A DNA stretch of 64,000 nt from Streptomyces hygroscopicus subsp. hygroscopicus (GCF_030269125.1 NZ_BSSM01000002.1:372001-436000); one strand, 5' to 3'; positions 53,278 to 62,442 are shown, counted from the first letter of the stretch. Notes: a model not told the origin generated them from the sequence alone. Made by a program: numbers and translations.

Positions 53278-54075
53278 GTGAGTGAGTTGCGGTTCGTCCG
53301 TATGGGTTTCGGCGCGGATGCCGTCGACTACCAGGAGGCGTGGGACGAGCAGCGCCGGGTGCACGCCGCCCGGTTCGCCGACGAGATCCCGGACACCGTG
53401 CTGCTCCTGGAGCACCCCCCGGTGTTCACCGCGGGCCGGCGCACGGAGGACAGCGAGCGGCCGCTGGACGGCACGCCGGTGATCGACGTGGACCGCGGCG
53501 GGAAGATCACCTGGCACGGTCCGGGCCAGCTGGTCGGCTACCCGATCCAGAAGCTCCCGCGCCCGGTGGACGTCGTGGCGCACGTACGACGCCTCGAAGA
53601 GGCCCTGATCCGCACGTGCGCGGAGTTCGGCCTGGAGACCACCCGGGTCGAGGGGCGCAGCGGGGTCTGGGTGCTCGGCGACCCCGTCGAGCAGCGGCCC
53701 TCCCTCGGGGGCCTCTCCCTCGACTTCGACCCCCGGCTGACCGACGAGGAGTTCGACCCCCGTCTCAACGGCCCCGAGTACGCCCCCTCCAACGCCGGCC
53801 AGCGCCGCGAGGACCGCAAGATCGCCCAGATCGGCATCCGCGTCGCCAAGGGCGTCACGATGCACGGCTTCTCGTTCAACGTCTGCCCCGACATGAAGTG
53901 GTTCGACCGCATCATCCCCTGCGGCATCCGCGACGCGGGCGTGGCCTCCCTGGCGAACGAGCTGGGCCGGGACGTCACCGTGGAGGAGGTCCTGCCGGTC
54001 GCCGAGAAGCACCTGCGCGAGGTCCTGGAGAACGCCGACCTGCGCCCGAGGCCGATCGAGAAGGCGACGGCCTGA
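53278..54075 (+). CDS. lipB: Octanoyl-[ACP]:protein transferase
   Basis: Moves octanoyl groups from acyl carrier protein to the lipoyl domains of E2 and GcvH. The 265-residue protein has [11 protein letters not shown], the Lys-containing [12 protein letters not shown] and the cysteine in [12 protein letters not shown] that forms the thioester. A Pro/Asp-rich insert ([19 protein letters not shown]) lengthens it relative to E. coli LipB. GTG start with GGGAGGCG upstream. Directly followed by lipA, as in mycobacteria. Confidence 0.96.
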   Translation: MSELRFVRMGFGADAVDYQEAWDEQRRVHAARFADEIPDTVLLLEHPPVFTAGRRTEDSERPLDGTPVIDVDRGGKITWHGPGQLVGYPIQKLPRPVDVVAHVRRLEEALIRTCAEFGLETTRVEGRSGVWVLGDPVEQRPSLGGLSLDFDPRLTDEEFDPRLNGPEYAPSNAGQRREDRKIAQIGIRVAKGVTMHGFSFNVCPDMKWFDRIIPCGIRDAGVASLANELGRDVTVEEVLPVAEKHLREVLENADLRPRPIEKATA

Positions 54076-54192
54076 CCGTCCCCGGAGGAGGGAACGCGCC
54101 CTGCGGTCATGAGGTCGGTCTCGTCGCCAGGGCGCGCAGAACACGGGCGTACCCTGGGGGACGCCGAGGAATCAAAGCTTAGGGAGCCGGTC

Positions 54193-55158
54193 GTGTCCGC
54201 AGTCGCACCCGACGGACGCAAATTGCTGCGCCTGGAGGTCCGCAACAGCCAGACCCCCATCGAGCGCAAGCCCGAGTGGATCAAGACCCGGGCGAAAATG
54301 GGCCCCGAGTACACCAAGATGCAGAACCTCGTGAAGGGCGAGGGCCTGCACACGGTCTGCCAGGAAGCCGGCTGCCCGAACATCTACGAGTGCTGGGAGG
54401 ACCGCGAGGCCACCTTCCTCATCGGCGGCGACCAGTGCACCCGCCGCTGCGACTTCTGCCAGATCGACACGGGCAAGCCCGAGGCCCTGGACCGCGACGA
54501 ACCCCGCCGCGTCGGCGAGTCCGTGGTCACGATGGACCTCAACTACGCCACCATCACCGGCGTGGCCCGCGACGACCTGGCGGACGGCGGCGCCTGGCTG
54601 TACGCCGAGACCGTGCGCCAGATCCACCAGCAGACCGCGGAGCGCGCGGGCGGCCGCACCAAGGTCGAACTGCTCGCCCCCGACTTCAACGCGGTCCCCG
54701 AGCAGCTGGCCGAGGTCTTCGAGTCCCGCCCCGAGGTCTTCGCGCACAACGTCGAGACCGTGCCCCGCATCTTCAAGCGGATCCGCCCCGGCTTCCGCTA
54801 CGAGCGCTCCCTGAAGGTCATCACCGAGGCGCGCGACTTCGGTCTGGTCACCAAGTCCAACCTGATCCTCGGCATGGGCGAGACCCGCGAGGAGGTCGGC
54901 GAGGCGCTGAGGCAGCTGCACGACGCCGGCTGCGAACTCGTCACCATCACCCAGTACCTGCGCCCCTCGGTCCGCCACCACCCCGTCGAGCGCTGGGTGA
55001 AGCCGCAGGAGTTCGTGGAGCTGAAGGAGGAGGCCGAGCAGATCGGCTTCTCCGGTGTGATGTCCGGCCCCCTGGTGCGCTCCTCGTACCGCGCCGGGCG
55101 CCTGTACGGGATGGCCGTCGAGAAGCGCGGCGGCTACGTCGCCGGCCAGGCGGTGTGA
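54193..55158 (+). CDS. lipA: Lipoyl synthase
   Basis: Radical SAM enzyme that inserts two sulfurs into octanoyl-lipoyl domains. The 321-residue protein has the auxiliary cluster cysteines C56, C61, C67 ([12 protein letters not shown]), the radical SAM CX3CX2C set C82, C86, C89 (CTRRCDFC) and the conserved RSSYRAG serine motif near the C-terminus. GTG start with TAGGGAGCC upstream. It consumes sulfur and Fe-S clusters, linking it to the desulfurase and carrier genes elsewhere in the window. Confidence 0.97.
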   Translation: MSAVAPDGRKLLRLEVRNSQTPIERKPEWIKTRAKMGPEYTKMQNLVKGEGLHTVCQEAGCPNIYECWEDREATFLIGGDQCTRRCDFCQIDTGKPEALDRDEPRRVGESVVTMDLNYATITGVARDDLADGGAWLYAETVRQIHQQTAERAGGRTKVELLAPDFNAVPEQLAEVFESRPEVFAHNVETVPRIFKRIRPGFRYERSLKVITEARDFGLVTKSNLILGMGETREEVGEALRQLHDAGCELVTITQYLRPSVRHHPVERWVKPQEFVELKEEAEQIGFSGVMSGPLVRSSYRAGRLYGMAVEKRGGYVAGQAV

Positions 55159-55225
55159 GCACGCGCCGGTACCGGCCGTGTGAATTCGCGCACAAGTAAT
55201 TACCGGCCAGTAGTGACCGGTTCGG

Positions 55226-55272
55226 CGCGGCCCTGACCGTCCTCCCTGATGAGGACCACCGTCAGGGCCGCG
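55226..55272 (+). terminator. Terminator after lipA
   Basis: A long stem: CGCGGCCCTGAC (55226-55237) pairs with GTCAGGGCCGCG (55261-55272), with an inner GTCCTC/GAGGAC pair and an asymmetric bulge. Confidence 0.75.
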
Positions 55273-55400
55273 TCGGCGTTCGCGGGCCCCGCATCAAGCC
55301 TTCATCGGTGTTTGACCGGTCGGACACGCCCTGGTAACACCGATCAGTGACCCTGGTATCACGCCTCGTACACCACCCGCTCGCAGGGGGTATCTCGACC

Positions 55401-55598
55401 ATGCAGGCCCCGACGGTACGCGCCACCGCGATCCCCTCCCTCACCGACGCCCTCCGCGCCGTCGAGTCGCTGCTGATGAGCGGCGGCCAGCGCACCGCCC
55501 GCCGCAACGCCTGGACCTCCGTCCTGGAGGACCGCCGCCGGGCCAGGGACCGGGTCGAGGCGCAGCGCTTCCTGGAGCGGTCCGCGGACCGCCGGTGA
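55401..55598 (+). CDS. Small conserved-looking protein
   Basis: A 65-residue protein (MQAPTVRATAIPSLTDALRA...), mostly helical and basic, with an Arg-rich centre (RTARRNAWTSVLEDRRRARDR). No signal or membrane segment. A GTG 54 bases upstream is in frame. It sits between lipA and the DUF4191 gene. Function unknown. Confidence 0.65.
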   Translation: MQAPTVRATAIPSLTDALRAVESLLMSGGQRTARRNAWTSVLEDRRRARDRVEAQRFLERSADRR

Positions 55599-55673
55599 GG
55601 CCCGTCCCGTACGACCCCTGCCCCGCGGGCACTGCCGTCGTCCGCGCTCCCGGGGCCACGTAGACTTCGTGGC

Positions 55674-56372
55674 ATGGCGAGGAAGGAAACCGCGGCGGAC
55701 GCCGCGAATGCCGGGCGACTGAAGCAGATCGCCCTCACGTACCGGATGACCCGCAAGGTCGACACCAAGATCGGCCTTGTGCTTGCGGCCGTCGGCCTCG
55801 GCACGCTCGCGGTGTTCCTCGTGATCGGCTTCTTGGTGGGCCACCCGGTGTACCTGGGCATCTTCGGCCTGCTGGTCGGCCTGCTGGCGACGGCGGTCGT
55901 GTTCGGCCGCCGGGCCGAGCGGGCCGCATTCGGCCAGATGGAGGGCCAGCCGGGCGCCGCGGCGGCGGTGCTGGACAACGTCGGCCGGGGCTGGACCACC
56001 ACCCCCGCGGTGGCGATGAACCGCAGCCAGGACGTGGTGCACCGCGCGGTCGGCAAGGCCGGCATCGTGCTGGTCGCCGAGGGCAACCCGAACCGGGTCA
56101 AGAGCCTGCTGGCCGCCGAGAAGAAGAAGATGAACCGCATCGTCGCCGACGTGCCGGTGCACGACATCATCGTGGGCGGCGGCGAGGGCCAGGTCGAGCT
56201 GAAGAAGCTGCGCACCACGATGCTGAAGTTCCCGCGCGTGCTCACCGGCCCCCAGGTGACCGCCACCAACGACCGGCTGCGCGCGCTCGGCGACCTGATG
56301 AGCAACATGCCGGTGCCGAAGGGCCCGATGCCCAAGGGGATGCGCCTGCCGAAGGGCCAGCGCGGCCGCTAG
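55674..56372 (+). CDS. DUF4191 membrane protein
   Basis: A 232-residue protein with a basic N-terminus, two adjacent membrane helices (about 37-58 and 61-82) and a cytosolic C-terminal domain (90-232) containing QMEGQPGAAAAVLDNVGRGW and RVLTGPQVTATNDRLRALG. This is the DUF4191 pattern; the mycobacterial counterpart (Rv2219) lies in the same lipB-lipA-glnA1 order. ATG start. It faces the RDD gene across a long terminator. Function unknown. Confidence 0.88.
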   Translation: MARKETAADAANAGRLKQIALTYRMTRKVDTKIGLVLAAVGLGTLAVFLVIGFLVGHPVYLGIFGLLVGLLATAVVFGRRAERAAFGQMEGQPGAAAAVLDNVGRGWTTTPAVAMNRSQDVVHRAVGKAGIVLVAEGNPNRVKSLLAAEKKKMNRIVADVPVHDIIVGGGEGQVELKKLRTTMLKFPRVLTGPQVTATNDRLRALGDLMSNMPVPKGPMPKGMRLPKGQRGR

Positions 56373-56380
56373 GCCGCCTG

Positions 56381-56437
56381 CGCGATACGACGATGGGGGC
56401 GCCCGGTACTGCCGGGCGCCCCCATCGTCGTATCGCG
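56381..56437. terminator. Bidirectional terminator, 26-bp perfect stem
   Basis: Arms 56381-56406 and 56412-56437 are perfectly complementary over 26 bases with a 5-base loop. It lies between the convergent DUF4191 and RDD genes and should stop both transcripts. Confidence 0.9.
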
Positions 56438-56450
56438 TGGCCCGAAGAGG

Positions 56451-56918
56451 TCAGACGCGGACCTCGACGGTCTTCGCCAGCCGGTCGTGCAGGCCGCGGC
56501 CGTCGCGGTCCCAGACCAGTGCGGGGATGGCGAGGCACAGCAGGAAGGTGCGCAGCAGCGCGCGCAGCGGGTTGACGGTGCCGGTCTCCAGGGCCACGAC
56601 CCGGATGCGGAACAGCCGCTTGCCCGGCGTGAAGCCGATGGTGCCGACCGTCAGGGCGCTCATGACGAAGAAGACGGCGAGCGCCCAGTTGCCGGTGCCC
56701 TGGTCATAGCCATGCGTGATCAAGCTGTATGCGATCAGCAGGCACAGCGCCCAGTCGACCGCGATGGCCCCGAGCCGCCTGCCCGGCCGGGCCAGGGAGT
56801 TGGGGCCCTCCTCGGGAAGACCCAGCTGTTCCCCCCGGTAACCGAAGTCCGCGCCGGCGTCTTCCATGGCCGCGCGGGGGCCGGAGAGCCACGATCCGAT
56901 TGCCTGCCTGTTGTCCAC
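56451..56918 (-). CDS. RDD-family membrane protein
   Basis: A 155-residue protein with the RDD pattern: LARPGRRLGAIAVDWALCLLIAY (first helix with the conserved Arg and Asp), a second helix ALAVFFVMSALTVGTIGFTPGKRLF, and a third, LRALLRTFLLCLAIPALVWD. The GTG start (MDNRQAIGSW) is my choice; an ATG at 56942 is in frame. RDD proteins are often ion transporters. It corresponds in position to Rv2219A of mycobacteria and diverges from glnA. Confidence 0.85.
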   Translation of the reverse strand: MDNRQAIGSWLSGPRAAMEDAGADFGYRGEQLGLPEEGPNSLARPGRRLGAIAVDWALCLLIAYSLITHGYDQGTGNWALAVFFVMSALTVGTIGFTPGKRLFRIRVVALETGTVNPLRALLRTFLLCLAIPALVWDRDGRGLHDRLAKTVEVRV

Positions 56919-56993
56919 CCGACCACGGTACTGCGTCCCCATATGACCGGGGGACGCCGGGGTGTCCCGGGGCTACCGTGGAGGAGTGGCCGG

Positions 56994-57031
56994 TTAACTT
57001 CTGCGAAACAATCGGGTCACGCCGGAGAAAT
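56994..57031. promoter_or_regulatory. GlnR binding site with four boxes
   Basis: TTAAC (56994-56998), GAAAC (57005-57009), GTCAC (57016-57020) and GAAAT (57027-57031) are each separated by exactly six bases. This is the known GlnR consensus gTnAC-n6-GaAAC twice over, and it sits upstream of glnA as in S. coelicolor. Confidence 0.9.
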
Positions 57032-57128
57032 CACCCGTCCCTAGGGTCAGGACGAGCGTGTGCCACCGCACTGGCCGCACGAACGATCTACCGCCCCGGC
57101 GAGGACGGTCGGGAGTAGGAGGAGCTGG

Positions 57129-58538
57129 ATGTTCCAGAACGCCGACGAGGCCAAGAAGTTCATCGCGGACGAGGACGTCAAGTTCATCGACGTCCGGTTC
57201 TGCGACCTGCCGGGCATCATGCAGCACTTCACCGTGCCCGCCGAGGCGTTCGACCCGGACGAGGAGCTGGCCTTCGACGGGTCGTCGATCCGCGGTTTCC
57301 AGGCCATCCACGAGTCCGACATGGCGCTGCGGGCCGACCTGTCCACGGCCCGTGTCGACCCGTTCCGCCGGGACAAGACGCTCAACATCAACTTCTTCAT
57401 CCACGACCCGATCACGGGCGAGCAGTACTCCCGTGACCCGCGCAACGTGGCCCGCAAGGCGGAGGCCTACCTCGCCTCGACCGGCATCGCGGACACCGCG
57501 TTCTTCGGTCCCGAGGCGGAGTTCTACGTCTTCGACTCGGTGCGCTTCCAGACCAGCGCGAACGAGTCCTTCTACCACATCGACTCCGAGGCGGGCGCCT
57601 GGAACACCGGCGCGCTGGAGAACAACCGCGGCTACAAGGTCCGCTACAAGGGCGGCTACTTCCCGGTCGCGCCGGTGGACCACTTCGCCGACCTGCGCGC
57701 CGAGATCTCCCTGGAGCTGGAGAAGTCCGGCCTGAAGGTGGAGCGCCAGCACCACGAGGTGGGCACGGCCGGCCAGGCGGAGATCAACTACAAGTTCAAC
57801 ACGCTGCTCGCCGCCGCCGACGACCTCCAGCTCTTCAAGTACATCGTGAAGAACGTGGCCTGGCGCAACGGCAAGACCGCGACCTTCATGCCGAAGCCGA
57901 TCTTCGGCGACAACGGCTCGGGCATGCACGTCCACCAGTCGCTGTGGAACAACGGCGACCCGCTGTTCTACGACGAGGCCGGGTACGCGGGGCTGTCGGA
58001 CACCGCCCGCTACTACATCGGCGGCATCCTCAAGCACGCCCCGTCGCTGCTGGCCTTCACCAACCCGACGGTGAACTCCTACCACCGCCTGGTGCCGGGC
58101 TTCGAGGCGCCGATCAACCTGGTGTACTCGCAGCGCAACCGCTCCGCGGCGATGCGCATCCCGATCACCGGCTCCAACCCGAAGGCCAAGCGCGTCGAGT
58201 TCCGCGCGCCCGACTCCTCCGGCAACCCGTACCTGGCCTTCTCCGCGCTGCTGCTCGCGGGCCTGGACGGCATCAAGAACAAGATCGAGCCGGCCGAGCC
58301 GATCGACAAGGACCTGTACGAGCTGGCTCCCGAGGAGCACGCGAACGTCGCCCAGGTCCCGACCTCCCTCGGCGCCGTCCTCGACCGCCTGGAGACCGAC
58401 CACGAGTTCCTGCTCCAGGGCGACGTCTTCACGTCCGACCTGATCGAGACCTGGATCGACCTCAAGCGCACCCAGGAGATCGCCCCGCTCCAGCTGCGCC
58501 CGCACCCGCACGAGTTCGAGCTGTACTTCGACGTGTGA
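57129..58538 (+). CDS. glnA: Glutamine synthetase type I
   Basis: Central nitrogen-assimilation enzyme making glutamine from glutamate, ammonia and ATP. The 469-residue protein is the GSI-beta type: [41 protein letters not shown] and the adenylylation site Y397 in [10 protein letters not shown], at the same residue number as in E. coli. ATG start with AGGAGGAGCTGG upstream. Expression is probably controlled by GlnR through the site at 56994-57031, activity by GlnE at Y397. Confidence 0.98.
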   Translation: MFQNADEAKKFIADEDVKFIDVRFCDLPGIMQHFTVPAEAFDPDEELAFDGSSIRGFQAIHESDMALRADLSTARVDPFRRDKTLNINFFIHDPITGEQYSRDPRNVARKAEAYLASTGIADTAFFGPEAEFYVFDSVRFQTSANESFYHIDSEAGAWNTGALENNRGYKVRYKGGYFPVAPVDHFADLRAEISLELEKSGLKVERQHHEVGTAGQAEINYKFNTLLAAADDLQLFKYIVKNVAWRNGKTATFMPKPIFGDNGSGMHVHQSLWNNGDPLFYDEAGYAGLSDTARYYIGGILKHAPSLLAFTNPTVNSYHRLVPGFEAPINLVYSQRNRSAAMRIPITGSNPKAKRVEFRAPDSSGNPYLAFSALLLAGLDGIKNKIEPAEPIDKDLYELAPEEHANVAQVPTSLGAVLDRLETDHEFLLQGDVFTSDLIETWIDLKRTQEIAPLQLRPHPHEFELYFDV

Positions 58539-58572
58539 CAGACCCGTCGGACCCGCGTGACCCCCACGCGCA

Positions 58573-58606
58573 CCGGGGCCGCCTCCCTCTCGGGAGGCGG
58601 CCCCGG
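58573..58606. terminator. Bidirectional terminator after glnA
   Basis: A 15-bp stem (58573-58587 with 58592-58606) and a TCTC loop sit between convergent glnA and the small secreted protein gene. Confidence 0.85.
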
Positions 58607-58634
58607 CCGTGTTCCACCAGCTGAGCCGGGTGCG

Positions 58635-58883
58635 TCAGGGCACCACGATCACCACCACGGGCGTGTTGTAGCCGAAGCGGTTGAAGCCGTTGTTGAAGAA
58701 GAAGCCGCCTCGGTTGAAGTCGTTGAAGCCGAAGCAGTTGTGGCCCCAGCAGCCACGGTTGGTGGTGACGTGGCTCGGGGTGGCCGCGGAAGCGGCGCCG
58801 GCGGTGGCGACGGTGGCTCCGCCCGCCAGCAGAACGCCGACGGCGGACACCGCCGCGAGACGCCTCGCACGCTGTGCATTCAT
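58635..58883 (-). CDS. Small secreted Phe/Asn/Gly-rich protein
   Basis: An 82-residue precursor with a clear Sec signal (basic N-terminus, hydrophobic core, cleavage predicted after ASA at 31-33). The mature chain of about 49 residues has two close cysteines (C45, C50 in RGCWGHNC), repeats of Phe/Asn/Gly (FGFNDFNRGG, FFFNNGFNRFGYN) and a valine-rich end (PVVVIVVP). The start has AAGGAGGG at good spacing, so it is probably real. The composition recalls self-assembling or surface-active peptides, but I recognise no family. Confidence 0.8.
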   Translation of the reverse strand: MNAQRARRLAAVSAVGVLLAGGATVATAGAASAATPSHVTTNRGCWGHNCFGFNDFNRGGFFFNNGFNRFGYNTPVVVIVVP

Positions 58884-59232
58884 CGAACTGCCCTCCTTCC
58901 ATTCCCCCGGTGCCGTCGGGGGCACCAGAAGATGGCCGCGCCCGCGCGGTCGGCGGGACACGGTCGTGGGTGATGCCGCCTGGATTCAGGAAGCAGGGCT
59001 GACGTTCCCCTGGTCGGCGGGGATGGCGCACGTCCGGCGCACCCTGCGGCGCGGCTCTGCTGAAAATGCTAGCGGCCCGATCACCACCCGGCATCCGGAC
59101 GCGAACCCGCCCCGTACGACCTGGTCAGAGCGTCCCTGTGCAACCTTTCGCCCCGCTCGGGCTTCCTATTTCCCGGGAGCTCGCGGGATCATGCTCCCCG
59201 CATCCGTCCGGACGAGAGAGGTTGAACGGGGA
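58884..59232. other. Divergent intergenic region
   Basis: A 349-base region between the secreted protein gene and the small membrane protein gene. It must hold both promoters. An AT-richer segment GAAAATGCTAGC lies at about 59061-59072; no operator was recognised. Confidence 0.6.
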
Positions 59233-59490
59233 ATGTCTGAACAGGACGACTGGGAGCTGGAGTTCGATCATGGCTGGGCGAACTCCGCCCAGCACAAGGA
59301 GCCGTCCGCCCGCGCCCGGATGCTCGCCGCCCGCTGGAGGGAGAACCCCCCGGACCCGGCACCCTTCCGCGCCGACCCGGAGCCCGCGGGGCCGCGCCGC
59401 TCGTCCTGGGTGTCGACGGCGGTGGTCCTCGGCTGCGTGGCCGCGGTGATCGTGCTCCTGGGGTACGCTCGAATAAGGAACGGTTACTGA
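59233..59490 (+). CDS. Small membrane protein with C-terminal helix
   Basis: An 85-residue protein with an acidic start (MSEQDDWELEFDHGW), a basic middle and one C-terminal membrane helix at about 59-78, then a short RIRNGY tail. This suggests a tail-anchored protein with its N-terminus in the cytosol. ATG start with GAGAGG upstream. It precedes htpX but a hairpin separates them. Function unknown. Confidence 0.75.
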   Translation: MSEQDDWELEFDHGWANSAQHKEPSARARMLAARWRENPPDPAPFRADPEPAGPRRSSWVSTAVVLGCVAAVIVLLGYARIRNGY

Positions 59491-59514
59491 CCGATCACTG
59501 TGCGTAATGGGGCT

Positions 59515-59554
59515 GGCGAGGGGACCGTCGGCCGGGACTGTCGGCCCCCTCGCC
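59515..59554 (+). terminator. Probable terminator
   Basis: GGCGAGGGG (59515-59523) pairs with CCCCTCGCC (59546-59554); an inner CCG/CGG pair extends the stem. It lies between the small membrane protein gene and htpX. Confidence 0.6.
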
Positions 59555-59618
59555 ACCCCGTCCCGCAGGTGCACACTGGACAGCGGGACGAGGGTGCCCG
59601 ACTGCGGGGTGATGCAAG

Positions 59619-60545
59619 ATGCGGAGCCGCTTTAGGAGCGACCGGCGACTGACCGTGCGGATGACGGTCACGATGTTCCTGCTCGGACTGCTGTACGTGG
59701 CCTTCATCGCCGCGCTGCTGGTGCTGCTGAAGTCCTGGCTGCTGGTCGTGGTCCTGATGGGCGCGATGTTCGTGGCCCAGTTCTGGTTCTCCGACCGGAT
59801 CGCGATGTTCGCCATGCACGGGCGGGTCGTGGAGCGGGAGGAGTATCCGGAGCTGCACGCGGTGGTGGACCGGCTGTGCGCGATCGCGGACATGCCGAAG
59901 CCGACGGTCGCCGTGTCCGATATGGACATGCCGAACGCCTTCGCGACGGGGCGCAACGCCGATCACGCCGTGGTCTGCGTGACCACCGGGCTGCTGCGCC
60001 GCCTGGAGCCCGGCGAGCTGGAGGGGGTGCTCGCGCACGAGCTGTCCCACGTGGCGCACAAGGACGTCGCCGTGATCACCATCGCCTCCTTCCTCGGCGT
60101 GATCGCGGGCCTGATCGTGCGCTTCGCCTTCTACTCGCAGATCTTCGGCGGGGGCCGCAGGGACCAGAACACCGCCGTGGTCTTCGCCGGCGTGATGGGC
60201 GTCTCGGCGGCCGTGTACGCGATCAGCTTCCTGCTGATCCGGGCGCTGTCGCGGTACCGGGAGCTGGCGGCCGACCGCGCCGCCGCGCAGCTGACCGGCC
60301 GCCCCTCGGCGCTGGCCTCCGCGCTCACCAAGGTCACCGGGGACATCGCCCGCATCCCGACCAAGGACCTGCGCACGGCCCAGGCCTTCAACGCCTTCTA
60401 CTTCACCCCGGCGACCGGCAAGGAGCCCGGCATCGAGCGGTTCTTCTCCACCCACCCGACCCTCCAGCAGCGGCTGGACCAGCTGGGCCGGATCTCGGCG
60501 GAGCTGGGCGAGACGACCGTGCCGGGGGAGGCCGACCGCGCGTGA
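59619..60545 (+). CDS. htpX: Membrane zinc metalloprotease HtpX (M48)
   Basis: Membrane-quality-control protease. The 308-residue protein has two N-terminal helices (about 17-35 and 38-56), the zinc motif HELSH at 140-144 in the cytosol, two further helices (about 150-200) and the third ligand glutamate in YRELAADRAAAQLTG. The C-terminal substrate-binding part contains FFSTHPTLQQRL. ATG start. It is directly followed by pspAB, an association seen in actinobacteria. Confidence 0.95.
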   Translation: MRSRFRSDRRLTVRMTVTMFLLGLLYVAFIAALLVLLKSWLLVVVLMGAMFVAQFWFSDRIAMFAMHGRVVEREEYPELHAVVDRLCAIADMPKPTVAVSDMDMPNAFATGRNADHAVVCVTTGLLRRLEPGELEGVLAHELSHVAHKDVAVITIASFLGVIAGLIVRFAFYSQIFGGGRRDQNTAVVFAGVMGVSAAVYAISFLLIRALSRYRELAADRAAAQLTGRPSALASALTKVTGDIARIPTKDLRTAQAFNAFYFTPATGKEPGIERFFSTHPTLQQRLDQLGRISAELGETTVPGEADRA

Positions 60546-60589
60546 GCGGACCGCAGAACACCACACCGCGACGGAAGGCGGACTGAGCG

Positions 60590-61174
60590 TTGGGCCTGCT
60601 GGACATCCTCTTGGGGCGCACCAAGCCCGTCGCCCCCGATCTCGACCAGCTCTTCGCGCTGCCCTCGGCCGCCATCACGCTCCAGGTGGCGATGGGCTTC
60701 ACCCCGACCGGGGAGGGCGCGGTGTGCTTCGCCACCGTGGAGGGCGCGGCCTTCGAGCAGGCCCACCGGGAGGTGCAGGAGCTGCTGGACGCGGACGCCG
60801 AGCGCTCCGGCCCGCCGGTGGAGCTGCGCCGGGACGACTACGGCTACTCGTGGCTGGTCTCCCGCCGCTCCCCCGACCAGCTGCCGCAGCTCGTCAACGA
60901 CCTGCACGCGGTGAACAGCACCCTGGAGACCAACGGCTTCGGTCCCCAGCTGCTGTGTTCACTGGCGGGCTTCACCAGCGACTCGGGGCGGCGGCTCGCC
61001 CTGGTCTACCTCTACAAGCGGGGCACCTTCTACCCCTTCGCCCCGCTGCCGGGCGGTGGTGAGCGCCGGGACAACGCGCTGGAGCTCCAGGTGAAGTCGG
61101 TACTCGCCGGTGACCTGCGGATCGAGCAGGACCTGTCCCGCTGGTTCCCGGTGTGGGGCGCCCCCGGCCTGTGA
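60590..61174 (+). CDS. pspAB: PspA-associated protein PspAB
   Basis: A 194-residue soluble protein matching PspAB, which is encoded next to htpX in many actinobacteria. It begins MGLLDILLGRTKP and has alternating sheet-like hydrophobic segments (ITLQVAMGF, LVYLYKRGTFYPF). No catalytic motif is seen. The start is TTG, with GGAAGG upstream; it is the only TTG start I accept in the window. It probably works with HtpX and PspA in membrane stress. Confidence 0.85.
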   Translation: MGLLDILLGRTKPVAPDLDQLFALPSAAITLQVAMGFTPTGEGAVCFATVEGAAFEQAHREVQELLDADAERSGPPVELRRDDYGYSWLVSRRSPDQLPQLVNDLHAVNSTLETNGFGPQLLCSLAGFTSDSGRRLALVYLYKRGTFYPFAPLPGGGERRDNALELQVKSVLAGDLRIEQDLSRWFPVWGAPGL

Positions 61175-61205
61175 GGCTGTCGGGCGGGGCCCGTGCCGTG
61201 AGTGA

Positions 61206-61976
61206 ATGGCGCCCATGGCTGAACTCACGGGCTTCACAGGGGACCACGACGGCGAACGGCTCAGCGGGGTGCGCGGCGGCCCCGCCGGCCGGGCGACGGC
61301 GGTGCTGCTGCACGGCGCGGGCAACGGCAGCAAGGAGCGGCTCCTGCCGCTGGCGGCCGAGTTCGCCGCCGCGGGCTGCCACGCGCTGGCGTTCGACTTC
61401 TCGGGCCACGGCGAGAGCAGCGGCGCGCTCGCCGAATCGAGCCTGCGGCGCAGGTACGAGCAGGCGGTGGCGGTGATCGACGCGCACGCGCCGGTGGCCG
61501 ATCCGCTGGTCCTGGTGGGCTTCAGCATGAGCGGGCAGACGGTCGCCGATCTGGTGCGGCACTACGGCCGCCGGGTGGCGGCGCTCGGGCTGTGCGCGCC
61601 CGCCGTGTACGCGTCGGACGCCTGGGACCTGCCGTTCGGCGACGGTCGGGGCCGGTTCACCGGGATCCTGCGCACCCCGGACAGCTGGCGGGACTCCCCG
61701 GCGCTGGCGGTATACGGCTCGTACGAGGGCCGCGCGGTGCTGACCGTGCCGGGCACCGACACGGTCATCCCGGCCGCCGTGACCCGGGCGCTGCACGACG
61801 CGCTGTCCACGCGCGCCGACTTTCTTCGACTCGAACTCCCCGACGCGGACCACATGTTGGGGTTGTGGTTCCGGGATCACGCCGAGGACGTGCGGCGGTT
61901 GGTGAGCGCGCTGCTGGCGGCGCCGGGCACCCCGGTGCGCGAGGGGCCCGGCGCGGCGGTGGGTCAGCGGTTGTAG
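61206..61976 (+). CDS. Alpha/beta hydrolase
   Basis: A 256-residue hydrolase of the dienelactone/acyl-esterase type. The oxyanion HGAGNGSKERLL region near 36-47, FDFSGHGESSG and the nucleophile S108 in GFSMSGQ are present; D and H candidates occur in VPGTDTVIP and LPDADHMLG. ATG at 61206; the ATG three codons later is equally possible. It overlaps the end of the following minus-strand gene by 13 bases. Substrate unknown. Confidence 0.87.
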   Translation: MAPMAELTGFTGDHDGERLSGVRGGPAGRATAVLLHGAGNGSKERLLPLAAEFAAAGCHALAFDFSGHGESSGALAESSLRRRYEQAVAVIDAHAPVADPLVLVGFSMSGQTVADLVRHYGRRVAALGLCAPAVYASDAWDLPFGDGRGRFTGILRTPDSWRDSPALAVYGSYEGRAVLTVPGTDTVIPAAVTRALHDALSTRADFLRLELPDADHMLGLWFRDHAEDVRRLVSALLAAPGTPVREGPGAAVGQRL

Positions 61977-62278
61977 CGCATGAACGCCCGCACCATGTGG
62001 CAGGTGGTGGCGGACGGCGGGCGCATGCCGATCTTCTCGGCGGTGCCCCGGATGGTGTCGTCGCGCGCCTGGTCCGGCAGGTAGACGCCGGAGTCGAGCA
62101 GGGCGATGGCGAGGCGCATGGCCTTCAGGCGCCGGTTGTGCGTGACGTACCACTCCCGGGGCCGGCCGGCCGGCAGGGGCCGCTTCGTGGTGGGCTCGTA
62201 CGGCGAGTCGAAGAGCACGGGGTGCTTGGCGGTGGACTGGGTCGGCGACGGCTTCGGCTTCAGAGCGGCAGCGGGCAC
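61964..62278 (-). CDS. Conserved hypothetical protein
   Basis: A 104-residue basic protein with FDSPYEPTTKRPLPAGRPREW and a helical C-terminal half (NRRLKAMRLAIALLDSGVYLPD). No membrane segment. The ribosome site AGGAGG abuts an ATG at 62284 with no spacing, but is six bases from the GTG at 62278, so I prefer the GTG. It looks like a helical regulator or structural protein; no function is known to me. Confidence 0.75.
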   Translation of the reverse strand: MPAAALKPKPSPTQSTAKHPVLFDSPYEPTTKRPLPAGRPREWYVTHNRRLKAMRLAIALLDSGVYLPDQARDDTIRGTAEKIGMRPPSATTCHMVRAFMRYNR

Positions 62279-62442
62279 GGGCATCCTCCTGACGCGATCA
62301 GGGCACCGGCCGGCGAGCCCGGCGGCACCCTCGAACACTGCTTCTATTCTACGGCCGGCCACTGACAAACACCCCTGGCCACAAGGGCTTTCGGGGCTCG
62401 CGGGACAGGGGTGGTGAACGGGTTCTCGCGTACCGTGGACGC

